A stretch of DNA of 64,000 nucleotides. Source: Aquimonas sp044377145 (GTDB taxonomy: Bacteria > Pseudomonadota > Gammaproteobacteria > Xanthomonadales > Xanthomonadaceae). The translations under genes and the position numbers were made by a program. The stretch spans positions 1-64,000 of the forward strand of contig NZ_JBILJQ010000004.1 in NCBI RefSeq assembly GCF_044377145.1. Direction: 5' to 3'. This document shows positions 40,256 through 49,276 of the stretch, piece after piece. The notes beneath the pieces are model-generated. The model worked only from the letters and a program-made list of their open reading frames with translations. It was not told where the DNA came from and made no database searches. The stretch's first letter is position 1, and every line of letters starts with the position of its first letter.

Positions 40256-41413
40256 TCAGCGCGCGGGCGACGCCTCACGCCACGCGCGCAACGCGGCTTG
40301 AACCCGCGCGGGCGGAACGAACTCCTGCTCAAGCCGCCCGCGCTCCTGCTCAAGCAGATGTCGATAGAGCGCCTGCTCCGACGCGCTCAAGGCAGCGGGA
40401 GGCTCAGGATCGGCAGGTATCGGCTCGACGACTGCGTGCTGTAGGGCGAAGCTGTCGAACAGCTCGCGCTCCATCAGCACGGCGCAAAGCCCGGGCTGCT
40501 GGCGCCGGGCCTGCGCCAGCATCCGCAGGCCCCAGCTGTCGAGATCGCCCCAGTAGGCGACGTGCTTGCCGCGCCAGACCTCGGCGCCCAGCCAGTCGAG
40601 ATCGAGCCCGGCGCCGAGTACCGCGACGGTGTCGGCCAGTTCGGGCAGGGCGTGCGCACAGCGTTCATTCTCGACTACCAGCAGATGCGTGCCGGGCAGG
40701 CCGCGTGCCGCCAGCTCGGACGTGCGCAGGCGCAGACGCTCGAAAGGCAGCAGGCCGGGGGCCAGTGGCAGTACCAGCAGCCAATGTTCGCTCGAACCGG
40801 AGGCGCCCAGAAAGTTCTCCAGCCCCTGCGCGCTGGCGGCGCCGTCAAAACGCGCATCCAGCAGGGCGAGCACCAGGGCGCGACAGCGCTCCAGCAGCTT
40901 GCTGTCGACACCCGCGAGCGCGATGGCGCGCAGCGGCAGTCCCTGTGCGCAGCCTGGTTCCGCGGCCTCGGCAAAGCGCGCGGCAGCGAGCACGTCCGCG
41001 TCGCTGCGCTCGCGCAGCAGGTGCAGCTGACGCACCAGCAGCCGACGCTGGCCAAGCGCCAGCTGCGGCATCAGCCTCTCCAGACGCGCGAACTCGGACT
41101 GCACGGTGGCGTCGGCGCAGGCGGCGATCCATTCGCTGGGGCTGTCCAGGCGCCAATAGCGCGGCAGCTCGATCGGCGCGCCCGCCGCACGGAAGGCGCG
41201 CGGCTGCCATTCGATCGTGCCAGCCTGAACCTGTCGCCACGCCTGCACATGCGCGCGTATCGCATCAATGTTGCCGAGCAGTTGGGACGGCGCGGGTGCG
41301 CCGATCGGCAGCCGCAGCGGCCACTGTTCTGGCTCGAACAGGCGCGACTCGCGCACGGCAGGCATCTGCCACTGCCGCGCCAGCCGCAGCGCCAGCTCAG
41401 TCGGCGACTTCAA
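40256..41413 (-). CDS. jetD: Wadjet system nuclease subunit JetD (DUF3322/DUF2220)
   Basis: JetD is the Toprim-type nuclease of Wadjet type I that cuts plasmid DNA extruded by JetABC. The 385-residue protein has an N-terminal DUF3322-type region (RYWRLDSPSEWIA) and a C-terminal Toprim domain with the acidic residues E248/E250 (LVVENERC) and D290/D292 (YWGDLDSWGL). The residue after the DxD pair is Trp (W294) where the common form is DTHG. A TTG start at 41413 overlaps jetC by 17 bases. It is the last gene of the jetABCD operon. Confidence 0.92.
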   Translation of the reverse strand: MKSPTELALRLARQWQMPAVRESRLFEPEQWPLRLPIGAPAPSQLLGNIDAIRAHVQAWRQVQAGTIEWQPRAFRAAGAPIELPRYWRLDSPSEWIAACADATVQSEFARLERLMPQLALGQRRLLVRQLHLLRERSDADVLAAARFAEAAEPGCAQGLPLRAIALAGVDSKLLERCRALVLALLDARFDGAASAQGLENFLGASGSSEHWLLVLPLAPGLLPFERLRLRTSELAARGLPGTHLLVVENERCAHALPELADTVAVLGAGLDLDWLGAEVWRGKHVAYWGDLDSWGLRMLAQARRQQPGLCAVLMERELFDSFALQHAVVEPIPADPEPPAALSASEQALYRHLLEQERGRLEQEFVPPARVQAALRAWREASPAR

Positions 41414-44400
41414 GCGAGGCCTCGCTGCGGCGGCGCGCGAATTCCTCCAGCGCCTGCCAGCTCAATGAACTCAAGCTGGCCTGGCTGCCGCGGCGGTGGA
41501 CCAGAATCGCCGAGCGGGTGTGCTCGCGCAGCAGGCGCAGCTCCTTGTTCGGGGTGACGAACAGCGGGTGCAGGCCAAACTCCGCCAACGCCCCGATGAT
41601 CCGCCCGGCGACGGCCTGTGAACTCTTCGAAAACGCCTCGTCCAGAACAATCGTCGCAAACAGTGGGCGGCTGGCACCGGCCGGGCACAGCGCGTAGCTG
41701 AGCGAGGCCGTCAGCACATAGCTGGCGATGATCTCCTTCTCACCGCCGCTGCCACCCTGCGAGCTGGTTCGGGTTTCGATCATTTGCCCGGAGCTACGCT
41801 CGATCACCGACACCGCGAACTGCAGGCGATGACGCGGGTCGAGCAGGGCGCGCGCGCCCAAGGTCTTGCGCTTGTCGACCGCGTCGCGCAGCAGGCCAAC
41901 CAGATGCTGCAGGGCGCGGTAGTGGCTCTCGCCTTCGTCGTCGCGCAGAGCGGCGGATCGCAGCACCCGCAGCGCCTGGTCCAGATCCTTCAGGCTCTGA
42001 TGCACCACCCGGCGCGGCTCCAGCCGCAGAAAGCGGCCGGGCTGGAAGTCGACCCGCTGCAGGGTGAGGTTCAGTTCTTCGATGCGCTCCTCGATCCGCG
42101 CGACTTCGTTCTCGACATCGCTGAGCAGTTGGGTGACGCCCTGGTCCGACGACTGGTTGAGATAGCCGAGGAAGCGCTGCTGTTTCTCCGGCAGGGCCTC
42201 TTCGATCAGCTGGCGCAGGCGCTGCAGGTAGGCCGGCACGTCGACCAGTTCACTGCCGACTTCAGCCAGCGCGCCGGTGTCGACATGCCGGGCAGCGGTC
42301 ATCGCGCGCACCAGTTGATTGTCGAGATGGCGCAAGCGTTGAACGAGACGCGAAGCCTGTTGCTCAAGCTCAGCGGACGCCTCGCGCTCGCGATCCTGCC
42401 AAGCGTCCAGACTGTTCGCGCTCAGCCCCGCTTGTGTCGCCTGCAGGCGCTCACACTCGGACGGCGTCAGCGCAGCGCCGGCACGCGCCCTCGCCCGTGC
42501 CTCCGCCGCCTGCGCGCTGCCCATCCTGACTTCGATCTCGAGCGCGCCACGCTCGCATTGGTTGAGCCGCTCGCCGTGCGCCCGCGCGCTCTGCAGCGCG
42601 GCCTGCCAGCGCGCCTTCGCGGTGGCGGCATCCGACTCCGGTGCCAGCAGCCGATCGATCTCGGCCTGCAGGCTGTCGACCTCGCGCTGCGCTGCCGGCA
42701 CATCGATCGCGCTGAACTCGAGCGCGGCAATCGCTTCGATCAGGCTGCGCTCGGCGCGAGCATCAAGCAGTGTGCGTCGGGCCGCCGCCAGCGCTGCCTC
42801 GGCCGCGCGCACTCCGGCCTCGACCTCGACGATGGCGCGGGTCAGCTGGCCGAGGCGGTCGCGGTTGTCGAAGCCGGTCATCCAGTCCTGATCCAGGCGC
42901 CGCTGATCCTGTTTGTCGAACAGGCCGCGTCGGCCCGAGACCATGCCCTGCACGGTCAGCGCGTGCTCGCGCTCGCGCAGGGCCTCGCTGCTGTCGACGC
43001 AGTGCAGGTCGATGCCGGCCAGAAACTGCTTGGCCGCTTCGCGCAGCGGATGTGCGCGATAGTTCAGACGGCGGGTGTAGCCATCGGCCAGAAAGCGCGC
43101 TGGCTCAGTGCTGGCCTGTGCATCCAGCAGGCGTACGTGCAGGCGGTTGTCGCGGGTATTGATCCAGCGCAGCGCAGCACCGGTCTGCTCAGGCGGCACC
43201 AGCAGCCGCAGCCGATGACCGCCAATCGCGCGTTCGATTGCACCACGCCAGAGCGCGTGCTCGGCCTGCACCTCCACAAGCTCGGCCAGATAGAGCAAGG
43301 CCTCCAGCGGCAGACCCAGCTCCTCGGCCAGCTCGGCGCGCAGGCGTAGATACGCCGGCGGCAGGTTGCTGTCCGGCTGCGCGCGCACCGCTTCCAGATC
43401 GCGCTGCAGCTCCTGCAGCTCGGTCTGAAGGCCGTGCCGGTTGCGGTCGCACTCGAACAATTGCTGCTCGTGCGCGGCCTCGGCGTCTGCCAGTTCAGCC
43501 GACAGGGCCTGCGCCCGGTCCCGGTTGTCGGCAAAGGTCGTAGCGACCAGCTCGGCATTCCAGCCGCGCGCGGCAGCCAGCTGCTGATACTCGTGGGCGC
43601 GCTGCCGGCAGCCCGACAGCAACGCCTGCTGGCTGAGGCAACGCGCCTGAAGGTGCTCCAATGCCTGACCACCGGCCTGCAGATAGATCGACTGCAGGCC
43701 CTGCGCCTCGGCCTCGGCGGCGTGCAGCACGGCCTGCACTTGGGCGACTTCGTGCCGGCGCGCGCCAAGCTCCCGGCCGAGCGCCTCGGCCTGTTTCGCG
43801 TAAAGATCGGCCGCTTGCGCTGCGTACCAGCGCGGCAGCAGCTGACGCAGCTCGGCCAGTGCATCGGCCTGATCCTGCGCCTGCAGCCGCAGGCCCCAAT
43901 CACGCTCGATCGGCAGCAGCGCATCGCGCTGGCGACGCGCGGTCTGCAGTTCGGCGTGGATGCCATCCAGGGTGTTGAACTCGTCGGCGACTTCCTGCGC
44001 ACGCTCGAACTTGGCGCTGTCGTCGAGCACCAGCTCGCGAAACACTTCATCGATGCTGTTGAGCTGTTTCAAGCCCGCCGCGCGATTGAGCAGGGTGAAG
44101 GCGTTCTCGCCCACCTCGAAGAAGCCGCGCAGTCGGGACAGATAGACCTGCTTCGACTCGTAGAACTTCAGGCCCGGCGATTCGCCCTCCAGCGCCTTCA
44201 GCGCCCGCGTGCCGCCGTCGCGCAGGGTCGACAGCCAGTGTTCGAGGCACGGCCCGTCACCGTTGCAGAACACCCAGCGGCGTTTCAGGTCCGCGGTCGC
44301 CGAACTGCTGCCGTCCAGCCACAGCAGCGCACCGATGCGGACTTCGTTCTCGCCATTGACAAAACGCGCCGAGAGCCCGCTCAGCACGGCACCGGTGCGC

Positions 44401-44708
44401 GCCACATGCGCGTTGTCGCCGCTGTCGTTGCCTGCACCGGAAACACCGCGGACGTAGGACACCAGATCACGATCACTCTCGTGGCCGCCGGTCGATGCCA
44501 GGTTGTAGCGCGGGCTGGCCACCAGCAGGGTCATCAGCGCATCGACCAAGGTCGTTTTGCCGGCGCCGGTGGGGCCGATGATGGCGGTGCCGGCGAGGTC
44601 GATCTCGGCCCGATGCAGGCCGCCGAAGGCACCCCAGTCATAGAGTTCAAGCTCAGCCAGAACATAGCTGGCCTCGACGCGGCGCTGGCGGGTAAGGCTG
44701 CGGCTCAC
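41397..44708 (-). CDS. jetC: Wadjet system SMC-like ATPase JetC
   Basis: JetC is the MukB/SMC-like motor of Wadjet. The 1103-residue protein has an N-terminal Walker A GPTGAGKTT (residues 45-53), long coiled-coil regions on both sides of a central hinge-like part (around residues 250-850), the ABC signature SQGGSGGEKEIIASY and Walker B LFATIVLDEAFSKSS near the C-terminus. The start is a GTG at 44708 that overlaps the jetB stop. With JetA and JetB it is thought to extrude DNA loops until JetD is triggered on circular plasmids. Confidence 0.95.
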   Translation of the reverse strand: MSRSLTRQRRVEASYVLAELELYDWGAFGGLHRAEIDLAGTAIIGPTGAGKTTLVDALMTLLVASPRYNLASTGGHESDRDLVSYVRGVSGAGNDSGDNAHVARTGAVLSGLSARFVNGENEVRIGALLWLDGSSSATADLKRRWVFCNGDGPCLEHWLSTLRDGGTRALKALEGESPGLKFYESKQVYLSRLRGFFEVGENAFTLLNRAAGLKQLNSIDEVFRELVLDDSAKFERAQEVADEFNTLDGIHAELQTARRQRDALLPIERDWGLRLQAQDQADALAELRQLLPRWYAAQAADLYAKQAEALGRELGARRHEVAQVQAVLHAAEAEAQGLQSIYLQAGGQALEHLQARCLSQQALLSGCRQRAHEYQQLAAARGWNAELVATTFADNRDRAQALSAELADAEAAHEQQLFECDRNRHGLQTELQELQRDLEAVRAQPDSNLPPAYLRLRAELAEELGLPLEALLYLAELVEVQAEHALWRGAIERAIGGHRLRLLVPPEQTGAALRWINTRDNRLHVRLLDAQASTEPARFLADGYTRRLNYRAHPLREAAKQFLAGIDLHCVDSSEALREREHALTVQGMVSGRRGLFDKQDQRRLDQDWMTGFDNRDRLGQLTRAIVEVEAGVRAAEAALAAARRTLLDARAERSLIEAIAALEFSAIDVPAAQREVDSLQAEIDRLLAPESDAATAKARWQAALQSARAHGERLNQCERGALEIEVRMGSAQAAEARARARAGAALTPSECERLQATQAGLSANSLDAWQDREREASAELEQQASRLVQRLRHLDNQLVRAMTAARHVDTGALAEVGSELVDVPAYLQRLRQLIEEALPEKQQRFLGYLNQSSDQGVTQLLSDVENEVARIEERIEELNLTLQRVDFQPGRFLRLEPRRVVHQSLKDLDQALRVLRSAALRDDEGESHYRALQHLVGLLRDAVDKRKTLGARALLDPRHRLQFAVSVIERSSGQMIETRTSSQGGSGGEKEIIASYVLTASLSYALCPAGASRPLFATIVLDEAFSKSSQAVAGRIIGALAEFGLHPLFVTPNKELRLLREHTRSAILVHRRGSQASLSSLSWQALEEFARRRSEASLEVAD

Positions 44709-45442
44709 GCCTCGTCGTCCTGAGGTTCGGGCTCGGATTCAGGCGTGCCCTCACCTGCCGCCGCTCGCAGCGACTGCAGCAGGTTGTGCAGGTTCTCTGG
44801 GTTGGCCAGATGCGCGATCAAGGGCCGGATGCTGACGCGCTCGTGCTCATCGACCTCGGACACCAAGGCATGAACCTTGAGCTGCTCCAGCAGCCCGAGC
44901 AGGCGCTTCTTCTCCTGTGCGTCGCTGCCGAGTTCGCCCAGGTACGCCTGCAGGTGCGGCAGCAGATCATCCAGTGCGACCTGCGCTTCGGCCGCGCCCA
45001 CCCCGGCCTCCATTTCATGCGCCACAAACTGCTGGCGCAGGATCGCCACCAGCAGGCTCTGCTCCAGATTCAAGCGCTGCCGGCGCACCAGCGGATGCGA
45101 CCAGGCGTCCTCGTCCTCAGCGCCATCCGCTGCACCGATGACCGCTGCATCCACCGCCAGCCAGGCCAGACCGCGCAGCTCATCGATGCGCATGCGCAGG
45201 CCCAGCGGCAGCAGGATCGCCGTGACAGCAGGCACCGCCAGATTTAGCGCGCGATACGCCGAGGGCTTGCGCGCGGCCTCGACCACGCCGGCACGCATCA
45301 GCTCCAGAGTCGCCTCGCGCACGGCACGCAACGGCGCATCAAGGGTTTCGGAATGCGCAGCCGTCGCCGCAGGCGCACCCGAGGGCCGCTGTGGCTCAGG
45401 TGTCGCGGCAGCGGTCTGGGCGTCAAAGAATCCGTTAGACAT
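44705..45442 (-). CDS. jetB: Wadjet system subunit JetB (DUF4194)
   Basis: JetB is the kite-like (MukE-type) subunit that joins JetA and JetC. The 245-residue protein has a Pro/Ala-rich N-terminus and a DUF4194-like body with WSHPLVRRQRLNLEQSLLVAILRQQF and LEQLKVHALVSEVDEHERVSIRPLI, the typical winged-helix ending. It ends in an acidic tail (PESEPEPQDDEA). Starts at 45442 (MSNGFF) and 45478 are both possible; neither has a good ribosome site. The gap of about 160 bases to jetA is large for this system. Confidence 0.9.
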   Translation of the reverse strand: MSNGFFDAQTAAATPEPQRPSGAPAATAAHSETLDAPLRAVREATLELMRAGVVEAARKPSAYRALNLAVPAVTAILLPLGLRMRIDELRGLAWLAVDAAVIGAADGAEDEDAWSHPLVRRQRLNLEQSLLVAILRQQFVAHEMEAGVGAAEAQVALDDLLPHLQAYLGELGSDAQEKKRLLGLLEQLKVHALVSEVDEHERVSIRPLIAHLANPENLHNLLQSLRAAAGEGTPESEPEPQDDEA

Positions 45443-45604
45443 GAGCGCTGTGTCTGCGAACAAGCGGAGATGCTGCATGTGGCTGCGACAGGCCGCAAGC
45501 GCGGCTTGCCAAGGCGGACGGGTTCGACGGCGGTCGACTGCAGATGCGGAACAGCGCAGCTTTGGCGCCAGCGGGCTGCGGGGCGCGTTGCAGGTCGGAT
45601 AGAT

Positions 45605-47104
45605 TCAAGTCTCCCATTCGAAGCCCTCGAACGCCTGCGTCGACAGGCGAATCATCGGCACGTCGAAACGCCAGCCGCCGCCGTCATCACCCAGTTCAAG
45701 CGTTTCACGACCTTCACCAAACTCGATGCCGGCCTCGCGCGCCATGCCCAGCCACAGCGCCAGCGTTTCCAGATCGTGGCTGGGCGGCAGGCGCTCGGCC
45801 AGCGCGGGCAGGCCCAGCGGCTCGGTGCTGGCGCGCAGGGTGGCCAAGGTGTTCTGCAGCAGAGCTTCGCGATCAAGCCCATCGAAGGCCGCCCAGAACT
45901 CGGGTTCGACTTCGTGCAGATCGGCGCGACGCTGCTGCAGGGCCAGTTCACGCCGACCTTCCGCATCCAGCGACTTGAAGCGCAGTCGCTCCACCGCCGG
46001 CAGTCCGGCCGCATGAAAACCCAGCGGCGGCAGCGCGACCGGGCTGCGCCGCACGCGCTGGCTGCGCCAATCGATCCGAGTCGCCAGTGCCAGCACTTCG
46101 TTCAGCAGCTGACCGACCCGGTGCTGCTCGGCGGCCAGGCCCGTCTTGAGAAAACTGCGCACATCGCGCTCGCTGCGGGCCCGCGCGCGGATCACCGCGC
46201 TGGATTCGCGCACCAGCTGCATTACCAGCCAACGCAGCTCCAGCTGCTGCGGCAGCTTGAGCGCCCCTTGCACATGCGGATGCTTGAGGATGCTGCGCAG
46301 CTGCAGCTTCATCGCATCCAGCGCGCTGCTGTGCGAGAGCTGCTGCTGGAAGCTCTGGAACACCCGCCCTTCGGCGGTCTGCAGCAGGCTGTCGTGGCCG
46401 TCCAGCAGGCTGTCGACCACGGCGCCGCGGCCGGTCTCCTGCTGCACGATCGCATGCCGGAGGCCGCGGTCCGCCTCGCGCCAGGAGTCCTCCACGCGGC
46501 GAAAGTCCGCGCGCAGGCCGATGGCAAGCGTATAGACCTCGCGGATGCCCTCGACTGCGGTGGCCGGGTCGAGCACCGGCACCTGGCCGGCGTCGACGGC
46601 GGCCAGCTCCTGTTCGAGCTCGGCGATCTGCCGACGCAGTCGTGCCCGCCGGGCGTCAGCATCCGGGTTCAGGCCGGATTCCAGGCGCTCGATCTCGCGC
46701 TGCACCACCGAAAGCCGCGAGGCGGTCGAGGTCATGATCCGGCCGTCCAGGCTTTCGACGAATCGCAGCGCGGTTTCCAGCGCATCGGTGGCGTGGATGC
46801 GGCCGTCGCGCTCGATGATCAGCGCGCGCTTGATCCAGTCGCGCAGCTCGCGCCGCGCGGTGGCCTGCGGATCGCTGTCCTCGGCGGCCAACTCGGCATC
46901 GTTGCCCTGCTCGGCCAGCGCGCGCGCCAGGCTGTCCAGCGCGTCTTCCCACAGCACGCCTTCGCGCGCCTCGGCCTGCTCGAACAGCGTCTTCAGGCAG
47001 GCCAACACCAGCGGCCCACGCCGCGCCGCCAGCAGCACCCAGGCGGGGTGCTGACGGCGCGCCTGCAGGAAGGCACGCATGCGAGTGTCGAGAGGCGATT
47101 GCAT
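45605..47104 (-). CDS. jetA: Wadjet system kleisin-like subunit JetA (DUF3375)
   Basis: JetA is the MukF-like kleisin of Wadjet, bridging the JetC heads. The 499-residue protein fits DUF3375: an N-terminal winged helix with ARRGPLVLACLKTLFEQAE, a central helical and coiled-coil region (LSVVQREIERLESGLNPDADAR-type), and a C-terminal winged helix ending WRFDVPMIRLS. It is the first gene of the operon. The ATG at 47104 is preferred; a GTG at 47122 is possible. The divergent Nudix-type gene starts 152 bases upstream and shares the promoter region. Confidence 0.92.
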   Translation of the reverse strand: MQSPLDTRMRAFLQARRQHPAWVLLAARRGPLVLACLKTLFEQAEAREGVLWEDALDSLARALAEQGNDAELAAEDSDPQATARRELRDWIKRALIIERDGRIHATDALETALRFVESLDGRIMTSTASRLSVVQREIERLESGLNPDADARRARLRRQIAELEQELAAVDAGQVPVLDPATAVEGIREVYTLAIGLRADFRRVEDSWREADRGLRHAIVQQETGRGAVVDSLLDGHDSLLQTAEGRVFQSFQQQLSHSSALDAMKLQLRSILKHPHVQGALKLPQQLELRWLVMQLVRESSAVIRARARSERDVRSFLKTGLAAEQHRVGQLLNEVLALATRIDWRSQRVRRSPVALPPLGFHAAGLPAVERLRFKSLDAEGRRELALQQRRADLHEVEPEFWAAFDGLDREALLQNTLATLRASTEPLGLPALAERLPPSHDLETLALWLGMAREAGIEFGEGRETLELGDDGGGWRFDVPMIRLSTQAFEGFEWET

Positions 47105-47255
47105 GGGCGCAGAGACTGCCACAGCCGCCGGGACTCGACAGAGCGGGTCCGCCGGATCGTTGATGATCGTGCGATCTCCATGTCGGTCGATCGATGTCCC
47201 GCGCTTCGCGCTGCGGACTCAGGGTCGCCCGCAGCCGCCGCTATACTCCGCGCCC

Positions 47256-48197
47256 ATGCCCGCCACCGCGCCCACCCTGCTGCTGCTCAGCCTCGAAGCC
47301 GCGATCATCGCGGTGACCGACGAAGCGCCGCGGGTGCTGACCGTGCGCGAATCTGGAGGCGAAGATGCCCTGCCCTCGGGGCCGCTGGATGTCGCCCGCC
47401 ACCAGACCATCGAACGCGGCGTCCGCGATTGGGTCGAGCAGCAGACCGGATTCCCGCTCGGCTACGTCGAACAGCTCTACACCTTCGGCGACCGCGAGCG
47501 TGATCCGCGCGAATGCGAGCTCGGTGCTCGGGTGGTGTCTACGGCATACCTGGCCCTGGTGCGCGAGCAGCCACTGCCCAGTGAGCTGCCGGCGCAGTGG
47601 TCGGATTGGTACGCCTACCTGCCCTGGGAAGACTGGCGCGCCGGTCGTCCAGCGCTGATCGACCGTGACCTGAAGCCGCATCTCTACGCTTGGGGCGGAC
47701 GCGAGAAGCGCAGGCGCGAGCGTGCCGATCTGGTGTTCGGCTTCGACGCCGCGCCCTGGGATCCGGAGCGCACTCTAGAGCGCTACGAACTGCTGTGGGA
47801 AGCCGGCGCCGTCGGCGAGGCTCTGCGCGACCGCGGCGAAGGCCAGCCGGCGCCGGGCTCGGGCCGGGTGATGGCGATGGACCATCGGCGCATTCTGGCG
47901 ACCGCGCTTGGTCGCCTGCGCGGCAAGCTCAAGTACCGGCCGGTAGTGTTCGAGCTGCTGCCGCCCGAGTTCACCCTCGGCCATCTGCAGCGAACCGTCG
48001 AGGCCTTGGCCGGCGCGCGCGTTCACAAGCAGAACTTCCGCCGCCTGATCGAAGCCGGCGGCCTGGTCGAAGGCACCGGCCGGCTTGACCACGCCACCGG
48101 CGGCCGCCCGGCTGAACTGTTCCGCTTCCGTCACGAAGTGTTCCGCGAACGGCCGGCGCCCGGGGTGTACTTTCCGGGGGCGTGGTGGGGGCGGTAG
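47256..48197 (+). CDS. Nudix/winged-helix protein, NrtR-like
   Basis: The 313-residue protein has an N-terminal Nudix-like fold (residues ~5-150) and a C-terminal winged helix (FELLPPEFTLGHLQRTVEAL... KQNFRRLIEAGGLVEGTG) as in NrtR, the repressor of NAD genes that senses ADP-ribose. The Nudix box is degenerate (HQTIERGVRDWVEQQTG lacks the REVxEE core), so hydrolase activity is unlikely and a regulatory role fits. Target genes are not visible nearby; it is divergent from the Wadjet operon. The ATG at 47256 begins at the first strand. Confidence 0.8.
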   Translation: MPATAPTLLLLSLEAAIIAVTDEAPRVLTVRESGGEDALPSGPLDVARHQTIERGVRDWVEQQTGFPLGYVEQLYTFGDRERDPRECELGARVVSTAYLALVREQPLPSELPAQWSDWYAYLPWEDWRAGRPALIDRDLKPHLYAWGGREKRRRERADLVFGFDAAPWDPERTLERYELLWEAGAVGEALRDRGEGQPAPGSGRVMAMDHRRILATALGRLRGKLKYRPVVFELLPPEFTLGHLQRTVEALAGARVHKQNFRRLIEAGGLVEGTGRLDHATGGRPAELFRFRHEVFRERPAPGVYFPGAWWGR

Positions 48198-48250
48198 ACG
48201 CCGCTGCGAGCAGAGAATCAGGCCTCATGCGCGAAGACGCTTCGATACCC

Positions 48251-48392
48251 GCATAGGGTGGGTCTTGACCCACCGGCACTGCACCTCGCCCCAAACGGAT
48301 CACGTCGGGCAGGCGATGTCCGAGGTCAATCGTTGCTTGTCTCTGCGACCCGATGACCGCGCAGCTTCGGTGGATCAAGACCCACCCTATGG
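48251..48392. repeat. MITE-like repeat with 25-base inverted ends
   Basis: GCATAGGGTGGGTCTTGACCCACCG-type ends lie at 48251-48275 and 48368-48392 in opposite orientation, matching at about 23 of 25 positions. Each arm is itself a hairpin (GGTGGGTC-TT-GACCCACC in the left arm). The 142-base unit holds no gene. Such repeats of TAGGGTGGGT type are widespread non-autonomous elements in bacteria. It fills the 309-base gap between the Nudix and methyltransferase genes. Confidence 0.75.
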
Positions 48393-48506
48393 CGGCTCGG
48401 TGAGACGCTCGGGCTCGCGTGCTCACTGCGCCGCTGCTTATCGTCGGGTTTCTCGCTTGCAACCGCACTCCTCTAGACTATCGGGCCATTCGCCGATGAT
48501 CCTTCC

Positions 48507-49259
48507 ATGTCCGAACTCGAATCCCGCGCCCTCGCCAAGACCTGGTTCTATCCGTTCAAGCTGCCCTCGGGCGCGACCACGCCGACCTATGACGGCGGCG
48601 TGCTGGATTCGATCCACCACACCCGCTCGCAGATGCTCGACGCGCTGATCGCGCAGGAGTTTGCGGGGGATCGCTCGCAGCTGAGCTCGGTCGATCTGGC
48701 CTGTCATCAGGGCTGGTTCTCGGTGCAGCTGGCCGCGGCCGGCTTCGGCAAGGTGCTCAGCGTCGATGCGCGCGATGAGCATGTGGATGACTCGCGGCTG
48801 ATTCGCGATGCGCTGAACCTGCCGCAGATCAATGTCGTGCAGAGCGACGTGCACGCACTGGACACCGCCGCACTCGGCGTGCACGACCTGGTGCTGTGCT
48901 TCGGCCTGATCTACCACTTGGAGAACCCGGTCGGCGCCCTGCGCGTGGCGCGCGCGCTGACCCGCAAGCTGTGCGTGATCGAAACCCAGATCGTGCCGGG
49001 CCAGACCGGTTGGGTCGACTACGGCAGCTACCGGTTTGTGCGCCCGCTGAAAGGCAGCTTCGGCATCATTGATGAGACCGGCGAAACCCACGGCCCCGAG
49101 GCCAGCACCACCGGCATCTGTCTGGTGCCGAGCCTGGAGGCGCTGCTGTGGATCCTGCAGCGCATCGGGTTCTCGCGCGTGGAGGTGCTGCCCGTGCCGG
49201 CCGACGGCTACGAGCAGCTGGTGCACCACAAGCGGGTGATGGTCGCCGCCTGGGTGTGA
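48507..49259 (+). CDS. SAM-dependent methyltransferase, CmoB/DUF1698-like
   Basis: The 250-residue class I methyltransferase has the SAM-binding motif VDLACHQGWFSVQLAAAG, the acidic end of strand 2 (VLSVDARDE) and LVLCFGLIYHLENPVGALRVA, which resembles the CmoB/DUF1698 group that acts on tRNA wobble uridine. It is shorter than CmoB (about 320 residues) and lacks an obvious N-terminal tRNA domain, so its substrate is unknown. The ATG at 48507 follows the MITE-like repeat. Confidence 0.82.
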   Translation: MSELESRALAKTWFYPFKLPSGATTPTYDGGVLDSIHHTRSQMLDALIAQEFAGDRSQLSSVDLACHQGWFSVQLAAAGFGKVLSVDARDEHVDDSRLIRDALNLPQINVVQSDVHALDTAALGVHDLVLCFGLIYHLENPVGALRVARALTRKLCVIETQIVPGQTGWVDYGSYRFVRPLKGSFGIIDETGETHGPEASTTGICLVPSLEALLWILQRIGFSRVEVLPVPADGYEQLVHHKRVMVAAWV

Positions 49260-49276
49260 GGCAACCCGACAGCGCG

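Noticed and set aside
41784..44723. Long plus-strand open frames opposite jetC (for example 41784-43349 and 43434-44723)
   Set aside because: They are antisense shadows of the SMC-like coding strand, which has clear Walker and signature motifs; the antisense translations resemble nothing.
40256..47104. The jetABCD locus as an unknown defence system
   Set aside because: The four domains (DUF3375, DUF4194, SMC-like ATPase, DUF3322/DUF2220) in this order are the described Wadjet type I system, so only its details are unusual.
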